DNA from: Chaetoceros tenuissimus
Lineage: Eukaryota > Bacillariophyta > Thalassiosirophyceae > Chaetocerotales > Chaetocerotaceae
Length of the DNA: 64,000 nt
Direction: 5' to 3'
Assembly: GCA_021927905.1 (NCBI GenBank)
Contig: BLLK01000077.1
Span: 1-64,000, forward strand
Part shown: piece after piece, positions 40,701 through 51,412 of the stretch
Layout: each line of letters begins with the position of its first letter
Position numbering within the stretch: the first letter of the stretch is position 1
The notes under the pieces: model-generated
The model's input: the letters and a program-made list of their open reading frames with translations, nothing else
The model's database searches: none
What the model was told of the DNA's origin: nothing
Made by a program: the position numbers and the translations under genes

Positions 40701-41564
40701 GTAACACAGAGAAAGTTATTCATATTTTTTGATTTTTGGTAAAATTATGTATGACACAATGTTTTGTTTTGTAAAGATGTGAGTAAGTTCTTTTCCGTTA
40801 GAAGACGTTAGACTGGCTGAAAGGCTACTTCTTCACACACGATTTTTTAAGACAAATACACTCCAAACTCACGTATAAGAAGCACATAAATATTCACCAG
40901 TACTCCCACCTTTCTTAGATTTTGTGACGTCTGAGTAATAGAGCCCATCTTCTTAAACGTATTTTCTTAGTGCTGCGAGCAATGAGTACTAACCTGTTTC
41001 TTAAATTTTCTAATGTGCTCAGTACTGGTCTTCTTATACGGCGATCTTCTTATACGTGAGTTTGGAGTGTATGTCAGGAAAGGCCATTCTCCAGACCCCC
41101 ATCAAGAATAGGTGGTATGGTTTGGAACAGCAAGAATAGTACAGCAGTAGATAAGACCAGGTGGCGAGGGTGAAAAAAAAAATCTACCAATAAGTGAACG
41201 GAGGGTACCTTATTCCGAAACCTACTGCAACAGATTTAACTTTATGGCAAAGCCTTGAGATAAGATTAGGGCTACACAAAGCATATCCATTGAAGATGGC
41301 TCAAACTCAGAATCCTTTCATACGTACGACATCTTTCTCGCGTATCATAGTTTATCCCTGACGATCTAGGTAGTACGGGATGGCTTCTCGCGAAGGCTTC
41401 TCGCGAAGGAGAAAACTAGAAAAAACATGCACCACGACATCACAACAGAGAGAGATCAGCAAAAACCAACTTACAAGTACTCGTAGCCTGCATAATTTTG
41501 GAACTGCGTGTACGAATAGGAAGTCTCATATCTCGTAGCAACCACAACAACACTTTTTAAGAAA
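40701..41564. other. Spacer containing a MITE and a 13-bp duplication
   Basis: Apart from the MITE (40856-41072), 41073-41470 may hold decayed repeat sequence but no readable domain. GGCTTCTCGCGAA is duplicated in tandem at 41392-41417. Confidence 0.5.
40856..41072. mobile_element. 217-bp TA-flanked MITE (Tc1/mariner-like ends)
   Basis: The ends form a perfect 27-bp inverted repeat: 40856-40882 is the exact reverse complement of 41046-41072. If the outermost TA bases are the target duplication, the element proper begins CACTCCAAACTCACG, a Tc1/mariner-type pattern. It has no coding capacity. A second partial copy of CTTCTTATAC lies just inside the right arm (41031-41040). Its ends differ from those of the DDE transposon at 54550, so a different transposase must have moved it. 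Perfect arms suggest a fairly recent insertion. Confidence 0.75.
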
Positions 41565-43183
41565 ATGTCTACAAGCTTAAGAGTAATCCAAGGTGCTACC
41601 ATTGTGCGATCTATTCTCTCTTGTGTGTCTCTGATAGCTTCATCGTTTATCATGTTTATGATAAAGTTTGAACCAAAACGTGGCTTCAAAAGTCCCTACA
41701 GTAGAATTATATTTGGGTAAGGAAGCTTCATATCTGGTGCAACAATCATGTCTCTTTGTTTATTTTCATACGTACTCATTTGGTACAACCATTTCTTTTC
41801 TCTAGTCTATCAGCCTCGGATGTAGTCTTCTCTCTAGGAATGTTGCTGTCACCATTCCTGTCTCCTAGAGATACTGTACTTAGACCTGCGTTTTCAAAGG
41901 GCAATACTCAATCTTGTGAGTTTGCAGGTTATCTATTTATAATGGGTATGGCTGCTGTTCCATCATACACGCTATTCTTGACGTATTATTTTATGCGTCG
42001 TGTCAAGTACAGAGTTCTGCAAAGAGTCTTTGCATTGAAAGAAGAGAAAATATTACATGTCATCTTCATTACCCTCATATTTCTATTTCCAACTATTGCA
42101 CTTGTGCGGAAAGAGATTAATGAAAGTAATAGCGTTGGTACCATGTGCTTTATAGCTTCATCTCCTCACGACTGTGGACGTGATGGTCATCCAGACGACT
42201 GCGTCAGAGGACCAAATGCAGATATTTACGCTGGTATCTTCGGGGCTTTCGGTGGAACTGTTTTCATATGCCTATTGATAGTTTTGGGTATGTTTACTCA
42301 TCATGTGTATTCTATTGAGAAGCACTTTGCGTCGTCGACGAAGAAGGATACCACGAAGAAAGAAGATTCTTTGAAAAGCGATTCAAAGACTAAAGAACAC
42401 AATTTTATCAAGAAAAGAGAAAGTCGAGACGAAAATGTTGATTCAAACAATGCGGCAACACAATCACAAACTTCAAACCAAGAAACTGAAAGTCAAGAGT
42501 CTCAAAAAGATAATGCCGAGAACTCATCGCAAAATAATGAGGAAGAAGGGCAAATCCAGGGAAATGAGGAGAGTGAGAGCAATAAGGAGGAGAATGAAGA
42601 AAAGACATCCCTCGCTAGAAAAGCTCTAAATCAATCTTTGCTCTACATTGCGGCATTCATGTTAATATACATGCCTGGAATGGTACAAGTTATTTTTAAA
42701 ATGGCAAGGATAGACAGTGTTGCAGATTCACAGATTTTTTTGTGGTCGACAAGTTTCTTGTACCCACTCGGAGGGGTCTTCAATATATTGATTTATACTC
42801 GTCCAAAGGTTCATAAGCTGCTTGAGCAACTGCCACATATGCCTTACTTCATTGGATTATTGATTGTCATTTTATCTGGAGGTGAAGTCCCTAGCATGGC
42901 AGATTTGGGCATCATGAGAACACCTGATAGCGTCACTGAAAATTTCAAGGATAATAATAATGCTGATGACGAAGAAGAGGAGGAGATGCGCCAGCAAGCG
43001 ATGGATCAGTTGGAAGTCAACATGGAAAAGATATCAGGCTTGATGCGAATTTTTGGGCTGAATAGCTCCGATTTGTCTAGTTTTGACTCACAAGATTGGA
43101 AGAGTAGTATTGGTCCAAGCGAACTACACAAGGATGAAAGCAATTTGAATGCCCTTTCTTTTGATACAACTAGTAAAGTATAA
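41565..43183 (+). CDS. Seven-transmembrane receptor-like protein (7TM-1), two exons
   Basis: Exon 1 is 41565-41716 and exon 2 is 41806-43183; the 89-bp intron (donor GTAAGG, acceptor CTCTAG) is phase 2. The product is 509 residues. TM1 is in exon 1 (IVRSILSCVSLIASSFIMFM). TM2-TM5 follow, then a long charged cytosolic loop 3 (about 100 residues of Glu/Lys/Gln/Asn), TM6 (SLLYIAAFMLIYMPGMV) and TM7 with the signature YPLGGVFNILIYTRPKV. TM3 starts with a Cys (SCEFAGYLF) and ends YYFMRRVKY, like the other 7TM genes here. It probably couples to a heterotrimeric G protein; the ligand is unknown. The C-tail carries GLLIVILSGGEVPSM, which is conserved in the relic at 52540. Confidence 0.75.
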
Positions 43184-43369
43184 AACTTTTTTGTTTTTCA
43201 ACAATTCTTCTGTTATAACTCAAAAATATCAAAAAATGTTCACCGTCTAAGCAATCTCAACATGGTTTTCTCAGACCGAGAATGCATTTGCATGTGTCTT
43301 GAATTGTAGTTCAACCCAGTGATGAGAACCCTAAAATCACCTTTATAATCTATCTTCCTCTTCAGTGTT

Positions 43370-43758
43370 CCATGCTTTCTGTTCAAATTTGAGAATCTTC
43401 GTTGATATTCAACCACTCTTCAAGACTGTTGCTTTAGCAATGGGAATCATGGCGAACATCTTTTTCTTAGGATGTGGCTTCTGGATTTGTTTCTCATACA
43501 AATGCTCAGACAAATGGACTAGGACAAAGTTGCACAGTTTATAATTCATCTGGAGTGCTCATTGCTGCCAGTATTTTTTATTTCATCTATGGTATCCTAA
43601 TGATTTGCGAATCAAAGATGGGAAATCGTCGCATTGCTATTGTTATTAGTAAAGATGACATCGAAGAAGTTTCCTCGGAACATGTTCAGGAGGAGGTCGA
43701 CGAGGAAAGTAATGGCGTCAAAGTATATGATACTAGTGAGCAGAAAGAAATCTAAATG
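43370..43758 (+). pseudogene. 5'-truncated copy of the neighbouring six-TM gene
   Basis: QPLFKTVALAMGIMANIFFLG (about 43414-43472, one residue over the quoted limit is avoided by reading PLFKTVALAMGIMANIFFLG) matches PLFKILALSMGIMANLFFLG of the gene at 44043. After a one-base shift near 43473 the frame goes on ASGFVSHTNAQTNG to the last TM (SIFYFIYGILMICE) and an acidic tail like that of the neighbour. The first four TM segments are missing. It is a partial tandem duplicate that has lost its 5' part. Confidence 0.6.
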
Positions 43759-44042
43759 TGGCTGACGACTCTCCTTTACGTATAGCTTCATAAAATAATT
43801 TACTTTAAATGTTCTTTCTCGTCATTCAATTTCAGTACAGAAAAAGTGTCGAGGCAAAGCAGCGTTGAGGTACCGTTAAGGAGTCGTGTTTGAGGATTTT
43901 GAGAACACTAATGTATTCTTCTGCAAAATGATATGTAGTAGGTACAACAGAAAAGTGCTGCACATTTGATTCATATTTAATTAACTGCCAAAAAAAGTTT
44001 TGTTATAAACATTCAAATATATCAAGCTTCATTTCCACCAAT

Positions 44043-45086
44043 ATGTTTTCTAGCTTTGGAAAGAAAGACGAGGAAGAAACCCCTACTTACAAAATTGAGG
44101 AAACAGAGAAGATGACTCCGTACGATGAATCGAAGAAAGAAGAAGAAGTTGGCGACAAAGAACCAACACCAACAGCGCCTCCTGCTGTAGAAGATAATAA
44201 AGAAGATGATTCTGGAGAAGGAAAAGAAGGAGCATTTAACAAAGTATTCGAACTAAAGTCAAGTGCTTCTCCTCAGGGTGAAGAGGTTGCTGCTTCTTCC
44301 GTGCCAAGAAGTGCAGGATTGTCTTGTGCAACTACTTTTCGTTTGAAGATTTCATATATTTTATGCACTTTTGCAATGAGTATTTTCTTCATCACTGGTG
44401 CAAGCTACCTAACACTTTCTCAAGTGAATATTGAAGAACCATATTCATTCATTTTGATTGGTACTTTATTTTACATTACCATGTGCATCCTTGATTTAAT
44501 TCTACGGAAATCTATAGGAAAAGTGATGGAGTTGGTAGCTGCTATTGTGAATCTAGTCGGAAGCTGCTTTTGGTTCATTGGATCTTGCTTTTTGTTTAGC
44601 AAGACGTTGGATCTTCAAGTATGGTCAGGACTTTGGATCGTTGGTAGCTGTTGCAACCTCTATTCATTTATATACGATACTGTGATTGTTACTCAGAAAT
44701 TCAAAACCACCAAACCTTTATTTAAGATTCTCGCCTTATCTATGGGAATAATGGCAAATCTCTTTTTCTTGGGAGCTGCATCCGGAATCTTGAGCCGTGA
44801 CAATGGAGGTGGTAATGTTTGTACCAATTTCAACTCGACAAGAGTTTTAGTTGCTGGTTCTGTGATGTATTTACTCTACGGAATCTTCAAGATTTTGGAA
44901 TGGCAATTGGGACATGTCCACTTTAGCTTTGCCATTGTAATGATTGAGAAAGAGGAAAATGATGCACCTTCTCCTCAAGTTGAAGAAGATCATGAGGAGG
45001 TAGAAGAAGGTATTGAAATAGCTGATGCAGCCGTAGCAGATGAAGATGTCGTGATTGTTGATACCAAAGAACAAGAGGAAGTTTAA
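44043..45086 (+). CDS. Six-transmembrane protein built of three helical hairpins
   Basis: The 347-residue protein has an acidic Pro/Glu-rich cytosolic N-terminus (about 95 residues) and then six TM helices in three similar pairs. Each pair has a Gly-Ser/Ala-rich first helix and a second helix starting near a Trp or Tyr (GASYLTL...FILIGTLFYITMCI; GSCFWFIGSCFLF...LWIVGSCCNLYSF; LFFLGAASGIL...VLVAGSVMYLLYGI). The pattern recalls YrhK-type hairpins, but I cannot confirm the family. The C-tail is acidic (EEDHEEVEEGIEIAD). Function unknown. A truncated twin lies directly upstream. Confidence 0.55.
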   Translation: MFSSFGKKDEEETPTYKIEETEKMTPYDESKKEEEVGDKEPTPTAPPAVEDNKEDDSGEGKEGAFNKVFELKSSASPQGEEVAASSVPRSAGLSCATTFRLKISYILCTFAMSIFFITGASYLTLSQVNIEEPYSFILIGTLFYITMCILDLILRKSIGKVMELVAAIVNLVGSCFWFIGSCFLFSKTLDLQVWSGLWIVGSCCNLYSFIYDTVIVTQKFKTTKPLFKILALSMGIMANLFFLGAASGILSRDNGGGNVCTNFNSTRVLVAGSVMYLLYGIFKILEWQLGHVHFSFAIVMIEKEENDAPSPQVEEDHEEVEEGIEIADAAVADEDVVIVDTKEQEEV

Positions 45087-45279
45087 ATATACATTGCCGA
45101 GAGTTCCTTCACAGTCAATTAATAATTCATGTTATATTCTCATCTATTTGTTTTCTCAAGTATTTTTTAGCACTGGATCAAGAAATCGGGGATTGAACTA
45201 ATTCACCATGCAACAAATGAATCCATGAATCCATCCCAAACCAAAATTTCTGTCCATATATTCTCTCCATGAGCTATGG

Positions 45280-45659
45280 TTACTTTTCGCTATCTTTCTT
45301 TTCATCTGTTGGCTTATCGTCTTTCTTTTCATCAGTATTCTTGTTTCCGAAAATTGCATCAAAATTGGCACTGTACTTTGAGCCGCCACCCCAACCAGAT
45401 TCTGCTGGCTTGAATGCGATACTGACAAGACATATGAGTGAAGAGTGTTAGCTAAGTTTTCTTACCGATGAAAACGAGTCAATGGTAGAATCTGCTCTCG
45501 CTATCTATCTGTCTGGTACTAAACCATGACGAGCACTCCCCTTGCAGTGCGTACTACTTACTCTGTGTCATGAAGACGATCTCCAGACATGCATCGAACG
45601 CCTTTCAATTGCATACGGCTACTTGAGAGTCTTTGCGATATTCTAGATATTGAAAACAT
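45280..45659 (-). CDS. Small mitochondrial protein, two exons, unknown function
   Basis: On the minus strand exon 1 is 45659-45562 and exon 2 is 45421-45280. The 140-bp intron has donor GTAAGT and acceptor CTTGTCAG and joins them in phase 2. The product is 79 residues. The N-terminus (MFSISRISQRLSSSRMQLKG, then VRCMSG) is rich in Arg and Ser with no acid residues, a good mitochondrial presequence. The mature part holds AFKPAESGWGGGSKYSANFD followed by AIFGNK and a Lys/Asp/Glu tail. I do not recognise the family; the Gly-rich GWGGGSKY core and the size are reminiscent of small respiratory-chain accessory proteins, but that is a guess. Confidence 0.55.
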
Positions 45660-46041
45660 TGAAACAAATAAGTTGTGATCAAGACAAGTCTAAGTGCAAA
45701 GAATGAAAACAAACAACATTTACATTAAAATTCGTACAGAAAGAAATCGATGGAGGAGGAAGAAAAGAAGAAACAATGTCATTCGATGTTTTTAGCGGAA
45801 TAATGAGACTTGACACCCCTTTCTCTCCTTTCCTTTTGTATCTCTTTTTAAAACACGTCATATGTTCAAAGAATGAGGCCTATTAGCCACCAAAAAACAC
45901 ATCATCATTGGTCAAAACGAGGAAAGAAAGTTTGAACCTTTTCAAGCACTTCGACAAGCACTTTGAGAAATACGAAGTACTAAATACGAAGAGTGCGCTG
46001 CCTCCCCATTTTCCAACCTAGACTTTTATTTCTTTTCCACG
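45660..46041. other. Spacer between divergent genes
   Basis: Likely bidirectional promoter of the mitochondrial-protein gene (left) and the hydroxylase gene (right). AAGCACTT-C-GA/CAAGCACTTT is repeated in TTCAAGCACTTCGACAAGCACTTTG near 45939-45965 (partly quoted). No further gene was seen. Confidence 0.4.
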
Positions 46042-47473
46042 ATGAAGATATCATCAACAGCAGCTCTTCTTTTGAGCTTAGGGTCCCTAACAATCTACTG
46101 CGAAGCCTTTTCTTCAACTTCTTTGACGAGAAGTGCATCTTCCTTCTCTTCCAACTTTGTTACTAAGCCATCATCAGTAACTTCCTATAATGACTCTGTT
46201 CTTCAAATGGCTTTGAATGATAATCAAAAGTCATCCTTAAGAGCAAGACTTTCCAATAAACTCAAGAGCAAGTCCAAGCTCTCATCATCCATAAGCATGG
46301 ACATGCCATCGTCATCGTCTCCATTGACAAACTTCAAGTTATTCCTTCAAAAATTCTTTACTCAACTTCAAAACTTGAATGAAGTATCCAAATGGAGAAT
46401 TGCAGCGGCAACATTCATCTCATCGATATTTATATTTTCCAACCAATTAGATGTCATGATGGTACAACTATGGAACTTTCTTCAACACTCTAATGCTTTA
46501 TTACCTCGTATGTTTCGTCATGATCATTGGGAATGGGGTGTAGCAGTCTGGGCATTCTTTTTCTGGATTCATGGATTCTGGCTTGCAGATCGGGCTGTAA
46601 GTAAGGCTGATGCGAAAGGGATTGTACATCCTTGGAAGAAGTATAGATTGCAAGATCAGTATGAGGCGGAAAAGTTTCGTAGAATGCAAACCAAGCGATT
46701 GGAACAACAGGCCTTGAAGAATGGTGTGGATATTGATCGAAAGGAAATTGAATTGAAAGTGAATGCTATGCAAGTTCCTGAAGTGAAGCAGCATAAATGG
46801 AATCTTGGTTTTTGGATCGTAAGTGTCGAGAATTATAGCTTTGTCGTTCATCTACTTTCGTTATATTTTCTTGCTGATCTTCTATTGCCTCGCTTAGTTT
46901 GAGTTACCTCTATATGTATTGCCGCTTTATATTTGGGATATTTGTATTCCACGTCGTGCAGCAAAGATTGCAATGTGGCAAGCACCAACCGCACTAGGAG
47001 TATGCAAAGATGTAACTTCGGCATTGCTCTTGTATGATTTGGGATTCTTTGTTTGTCACTTTCTCATGCACAAAATCAAGTTCTTGTACAAATATGTGCA
47101 TTCGAAACATCACATTACTACCGAAGTTAGAGCGAGTGATATCGTAAGATTGTCCTTTGTTGAAGAAATTGTAGATGTGGGTATTAGTATCTTGGCTTTG
47201 AATCATCTTGGTTGTCACCCGATTTCGAGAACTTTGTACAATATCATCATCACGTTCATGTTGACTGAGTTACATTGTGGATTTGCATTTCCATGGACTC
47301 CGCAGTTTGTTGTGCCATTTGGGTTGGCTACTGGAAGCAAGGGTCATCACTATCATCATCGTTATGGAAAGCATTACTACCAAAAGTTCTTTTGTCACGT
47401 TGACAAATTATTTGGATTTGTACAAAAGAAGGATGATTCTTTGAAGGGATACACTGTTTCTATGAAGCAGTAA
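46042..47473 (+). CDS. Sterol desaturase/fatty-acid hydroxylase superfamily protein with plastid-type presequence
   Basis: The first part (46042-46902) has a signal peptide (MKISSTAALLLSLGSLTIYC) followed by EAFSSTS, where the Phe right after the cleavage site resembles diatom plastid targeting. TM helices follow (WRIAAATFISSIFIFSNQ, VAVWAFFFWIHGFW). The second part (46901-47473) carries the diiron His boxes: HFLMH, HSKHH, and HHYHHRYGKHYY near the end. The two parts are in frames one base apart: at 46897-46902 (GTTTGA) one surplus T would produce a stop, and removing it in reading gives a smooth ELPLYVLPLYIWD continuation. So this is one gene of about 475 residues with a frame break, either a sequencing error in a T run or a young lesion. 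Members hydroxylate or desaturate lipids, sterols or carotenoids; the substrate here is unknown. Confidence 0.65.
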
Positions 47474-47845
47474 AATTAGAATTGAAAAAGGTATAAGAAT
47501 ATCTGAACTTTCAAAAATAAGTATGTTTACGCCATAGTGCGTAAAATAATTGTAATAGAATCATTACAGCGACTTAACAGTGCTTGCTTTGCCACTACCA
47601 GTTGGCAAATAGGTTTGAACAACAAGTGAAAATAAAATGAAAGTTTCAAAAGTGACTCAGCTTGTTTAGCTTCAGGATCCGGTCAAAATAGAAGGAAATA
47701 AGACATTTTAGATTTAGAGTTCTCACCTGTTTCAGTCACGAAGCCGCCTTCCTTTTCACAGAATACAACAAAATGAGGAGCGACGAGATATTCTAATTAA
47801 TAAAAAATACACGATTCACGATTGAATAATTGAAACCAGTTGAAA
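47474..47845. other. Spacer upstream of the protease gene
   Basis: AT-rich 3' UTR and promoter sequence. No gene or clear repeat was seen. Confidence 0.4.
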
Positions 47846-49875
47846 ATGATGAGACTTGTGCTCTTGCTCTCTTGTATTACCTTATATGTCAAATGCGAAG
47901 ACAAAGCAATCTTTTATGCTGAAAGGTTGAGGCCAATGGGAGATCGTGGTCTCATTCTTGAGGGGAAAGTAACTGACGAAGGAACTATTCAAATAGAACA
48001 AACAGAGAGGAAAACCATCGTCAATGGTTGGGATACAAAGAAAGGGTTATATCCATGGTATGCCTCGATACATAGGTCTGCTTCGTCTCAAGGATATGAT
48101 AAGCATTACTTCTACTGCGGATCTTCCTTGGTATCAGAAGAATTTGTGCTTACTGGTAAGATTAAATCATCCATAAAGTTGTTTGGTTTACTGCAACATC
48201 GTTTTTATGTACTTACAATATTTTCAGCTGCACATTGTAAAGTTGAGGTTAATGATGTAATTATAGTTGGTCAACTTTGTTACAAGGACGATAATTGCGG
48301 GCAAACAAGGGAGCGAAGAAGGTAAGAGAGCAAAAACATGCGCAATGTAACAATAAGAGGTGATGCTAAATGCCCTTCTATTTGTAGAGTCAAGAACACA
48401 TTTGAGCATCCAGACTTCAGTAATGGCCTCTATGGTGGAGTTGGGTTTGACTACTTATTGTTGCAACTCGTAAGTACCTCGAACATCTCGTCTTATTTCT
48501 CTATAATGTGAATGCAATCACTGAAAGCCGTCAATTACTGTACTCATAGGACACGCCTGTTCTAAATATAAGTCCAGTTGTACTAGACAATGGCTCTGTT
48601 TCCCCAAAGTTTCATGATTCGAAAGTATTACATGCAATAGGTTTGGGCGTAACAAATGTTGCTTATGGTCAAAAAGCCTCTTTCCTCCAAGAAATTGAAT
48701 TGCTCTATGTTCCCGAGGACCAGTGCCAAGAAGAATTTAAACCAATAAAATTACAACCATCGACATTATGCTGTCATCATCCTGATCAGTCTGGAGATTC
48801 ATGCGTTGGTGATTCAGGTGGGCCATTGTATGATCGAGAGAATAATGTTCTTGTTGGTCTTACAAGCTATGGTGAATCTACATGTACATCACAGATTCCA
48901 AGTAAGTGTGTATAATCTTTATATCAAGAGTCTAGTTATGCACAGTACTTATCGAGCTTTTAATCATTTTATACAGGTGTTTACGCTCGTATAAGCCAAA
49001 ACTTTTCATGGATCAAGTCAACAATTTGTTCGAACACTTCATTAGATTCTTTTATATGTAGCCAAGTTGTGGTTTCATCTGATATAAATACAGATAACAA
49101 TGCTGATTGGTGCAAAGACGGATTAGATATTGGTTTATTGATCAAGACCGATGCATATCCAAGCGAAACAACTATTCATTTGACTGATCTTACCTCGAAC
49201 AAAAACTACCTTCAAAGTTTTTCGTTGGCATATCTTGCAAAAGACAGTAATCATATCGGTAACCTATGCTTGCCAAGTAATTCCAATCCATGCTATAGAT
49301 TTGCAATTATTGACTCGTTTGGGGATGGAATTGATATGAATGGAGAAGATCACGACTATTGTGTTAGTGTTAATGAAAAAGTTGTCACGTGCAATGCTAA
49401 CTTCGATGGCTACCACGAATCGGTAGTATTCCCCAATGATCTTTGCGAAGAAATATGTAAGCCAGCTACATACAGCCTATATGTGACAACAGGAGCAGAC
49501 AATAGCATTGTGATCAATGTACAAAACTCTGACGGGACAAGTCTCATAAATCCATACACTTATCACGATTTAAATTCGCTGCAAGAATATCATTTTCACC
49601 TAGACCTATGCAGTGATAAAGAATATACATTTAAAGTCCTGGATATTAGCGATGCAACATTTCATATTGAAGACGAAGACGGCAATACGATAGTATCAGA
49701 GACTGATTTCGATAATACATTGACAGATTCCGTTCAATCGACAACATTTTTAATGAGTAGGTCTTTGAATAGAAACTCTCCTCCAAACAAAGAAATGAGC
49801 CGCGCGTCTCATCGAGACATGTGCAGTGTTTTGAGTGCTGCAACAATCTTATTGATAGTACGATTACTTCTATAA
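47846..49875 (+). CDS. Secreted trypsin-like (S1) serine protease with C-terminal extension, five exons
   Basis: Exons: 47846-48155, 48228-48321, 48388-48479, 48550-48901 and 48977-49875; the introns are 66-75 bp with GTAAGN donors. A signal peptide (MMRLVLLLSCITLYVKC) and a propeptide precede the activation site TIVNGWD. The catalytic triad is visible: His in TAAHC (split by intron 1), Asp in GFDYLLLQL, Ser in GDSCVGDSGGPLY. The Asp six residues before the Ser predicts cleavage after Lys or Arg. A Cys-containing extension of about 270 residues follows with YRFAIIDSFGDGIDMNG, probably a beta-rich domain. The very C-terminus is hydrophobic (SAATILLIVRLLL), which could be a GPI signal or a membrane anchor. 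The product is about 581 residues and is probably surface-bound. Confidence 0.75.
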
Positions 49876-49905
49876 AAGGAAAGCAATTTTAAATCGAAAC
49901 TATGT

Positions 49906-50918
49906 TTACATCTTCTTCTCAGCTTGATTTGGGTTCTCAGTCTCATCGTCCAAGATTGCTGTTTCGATGGTCTCAATTAACGCAGATGCAAATCTAGCAC
50001 CTCTTGCTCCATCCACAACATCATGATCAAACGAAACAGTTATATCTAGGATATCTCGAGGCAAAATTTCTTCTATTCCATTATTATTTGGAACAACCCA
50101 TGGTTTTCGTGAGATGCCTCCGAGTGTTATACCTATGAAATCCATGCATAGCATTTTAGAAATTTAAACTTGGTCACATTCATGAAGGGTTATATATGCA
50201 ATACACTTACCTAAAGTATGCATGGGTAAGAAGGTAATTCCAATCCCACCTTGTCCTTTTTTCCCAAACATACCGATAGAAGTAAGCATCACTGTGCCTT
50301 GCATATCTTTTAGAGTGTTTGGGTTACGTCTCATCAATCTATAAATCAGCATTCTTAGACATTTGGGCATCGACGTGAATATCCTTGTTTTCTTCTTACT
50401 ATCATACTGCTGCTCACTTGAGAATGGCCTAGAGTTTGCCTCTGAAATCTCTTTACTTATTTCCTCGACAGTCTTTTTATTTACGTTGCGAATAATATGG
50501 GGAAATGCAGTTTTATTCTCTTCTGGCTCTATCATAACAACTAGATCCACATCTTGAAAGATGACGATCTTGTTTTGTTGAAGACATCCACCGACTTTAT
50601 ATCCCTGTACATGTGGATCTTTTGCTACAACTTTTCCAATGCAGGATGCAATGTAAGCTGTAAAGGATAGCTTCTTCGTGGGTGATGTGCAATTCCAATC
50701 CTTAATTTTCTTTTTGGCATTTGTAACATCAGCTTGAATGATTCCATACACGACATGCCTTTTATTCGCAATGGCACCTAGTATGAAGAATGGTTTAGAT
50801 AACTTACATTTCCAATTTCCACCAATCCTAATAAAGTTAGTTACGTACCAGCATCTTCTATTAGGACTCGTTCAAAATTCTGCTTTACTTCTGTGCACTT
50901 GGCTTTGTCTGTGACCAT
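49906..50918 (-). CDS. Stand-alone 2-oxoacid dehydrogenase-type (E2/CAT-like) acyltransferase domain, three exons
   Basis: On the minus strand: exon 1 50918-50849, exon 2 50777-50211, exon 3 50132-49906. The introns are 71 and 78 bp with GTACGT and GTAAGT donors. The product is 287 residues. The last exon holds the catalytic motif TVSFDHDVVDGARG, the DHxxxDG box of lipoamide acyltransferases and chloramphenicol acetyltransferase. A matching LSFTAYIASCIGKVVAKDP helix is in exon 2, and GIGITFLPMHTLG resembles the family's central strand. There is no lipoyl domain, no E1/E3-binding domain and no clear organelle presequence, so it is not a normal E2 of a dehydrogenase complex. It may acylate some small molecule from CoA. 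Confidence 0.65.
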
Positions 50919-51412
50919 TTTTTCTAATCTTGTTTGAATTATATAAGCGATGAAACTCGAAAAGAGAATACCATCACATTATTCTTGATACGGAAGAGAA
51001 GTTGAGAAAAAGTGAAGCACAATGAAAGCACCGAATGAGAAGCCCAACTTATTGCATGTCAACATCACAAATGGCCTTTTTGACGCTTCAAAAGAATAGG
51101 AAGGCGCGTCACTAACAGACACATCACTCTTTGTATTTGAGAGAACAGATGTTCATGCGTTGGTCTTGTAGAACACTATTTTTCAGAAAAAAATGTTCTA
51201 CAAGAACCATTTGCCAGCGGAGAACATGTCGATATTTGATGGAACATCACAATTGTTCTGCCTCCCTCTCTCTGCTCTTTTTTCATTTGCCATAAAATTT
51301 CTAGTTGTGTTTTTGCAACCCTTGACATTTTTCGTTGACAACTAGGCTGTTACTTCATCCAGCCAACAATCTCTTCTTTGTTTCTTTTTTAGACCTCGCT
51401 CAACTAGTTTTT
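50919..51412. other. Divergent promoter with a perfect 11-bp hairpin
   Basis: Between the acyltransferase-like and RING genes. CTTGTAGAACA at 51165-51175 and its exact reverse complement TGTTCTACAAG at 51194-51204 enclose an 18-base A/T-rich loop. No gene was seen. Confidence 0.5.

Noticed and set aside
45198-45428. 76-codon minus-strand frame at the mitochondrial-protein locus
   Set aside because: Another frame of the same strand fits a two-exon gene with a targeting presequence; this one has no such logic.
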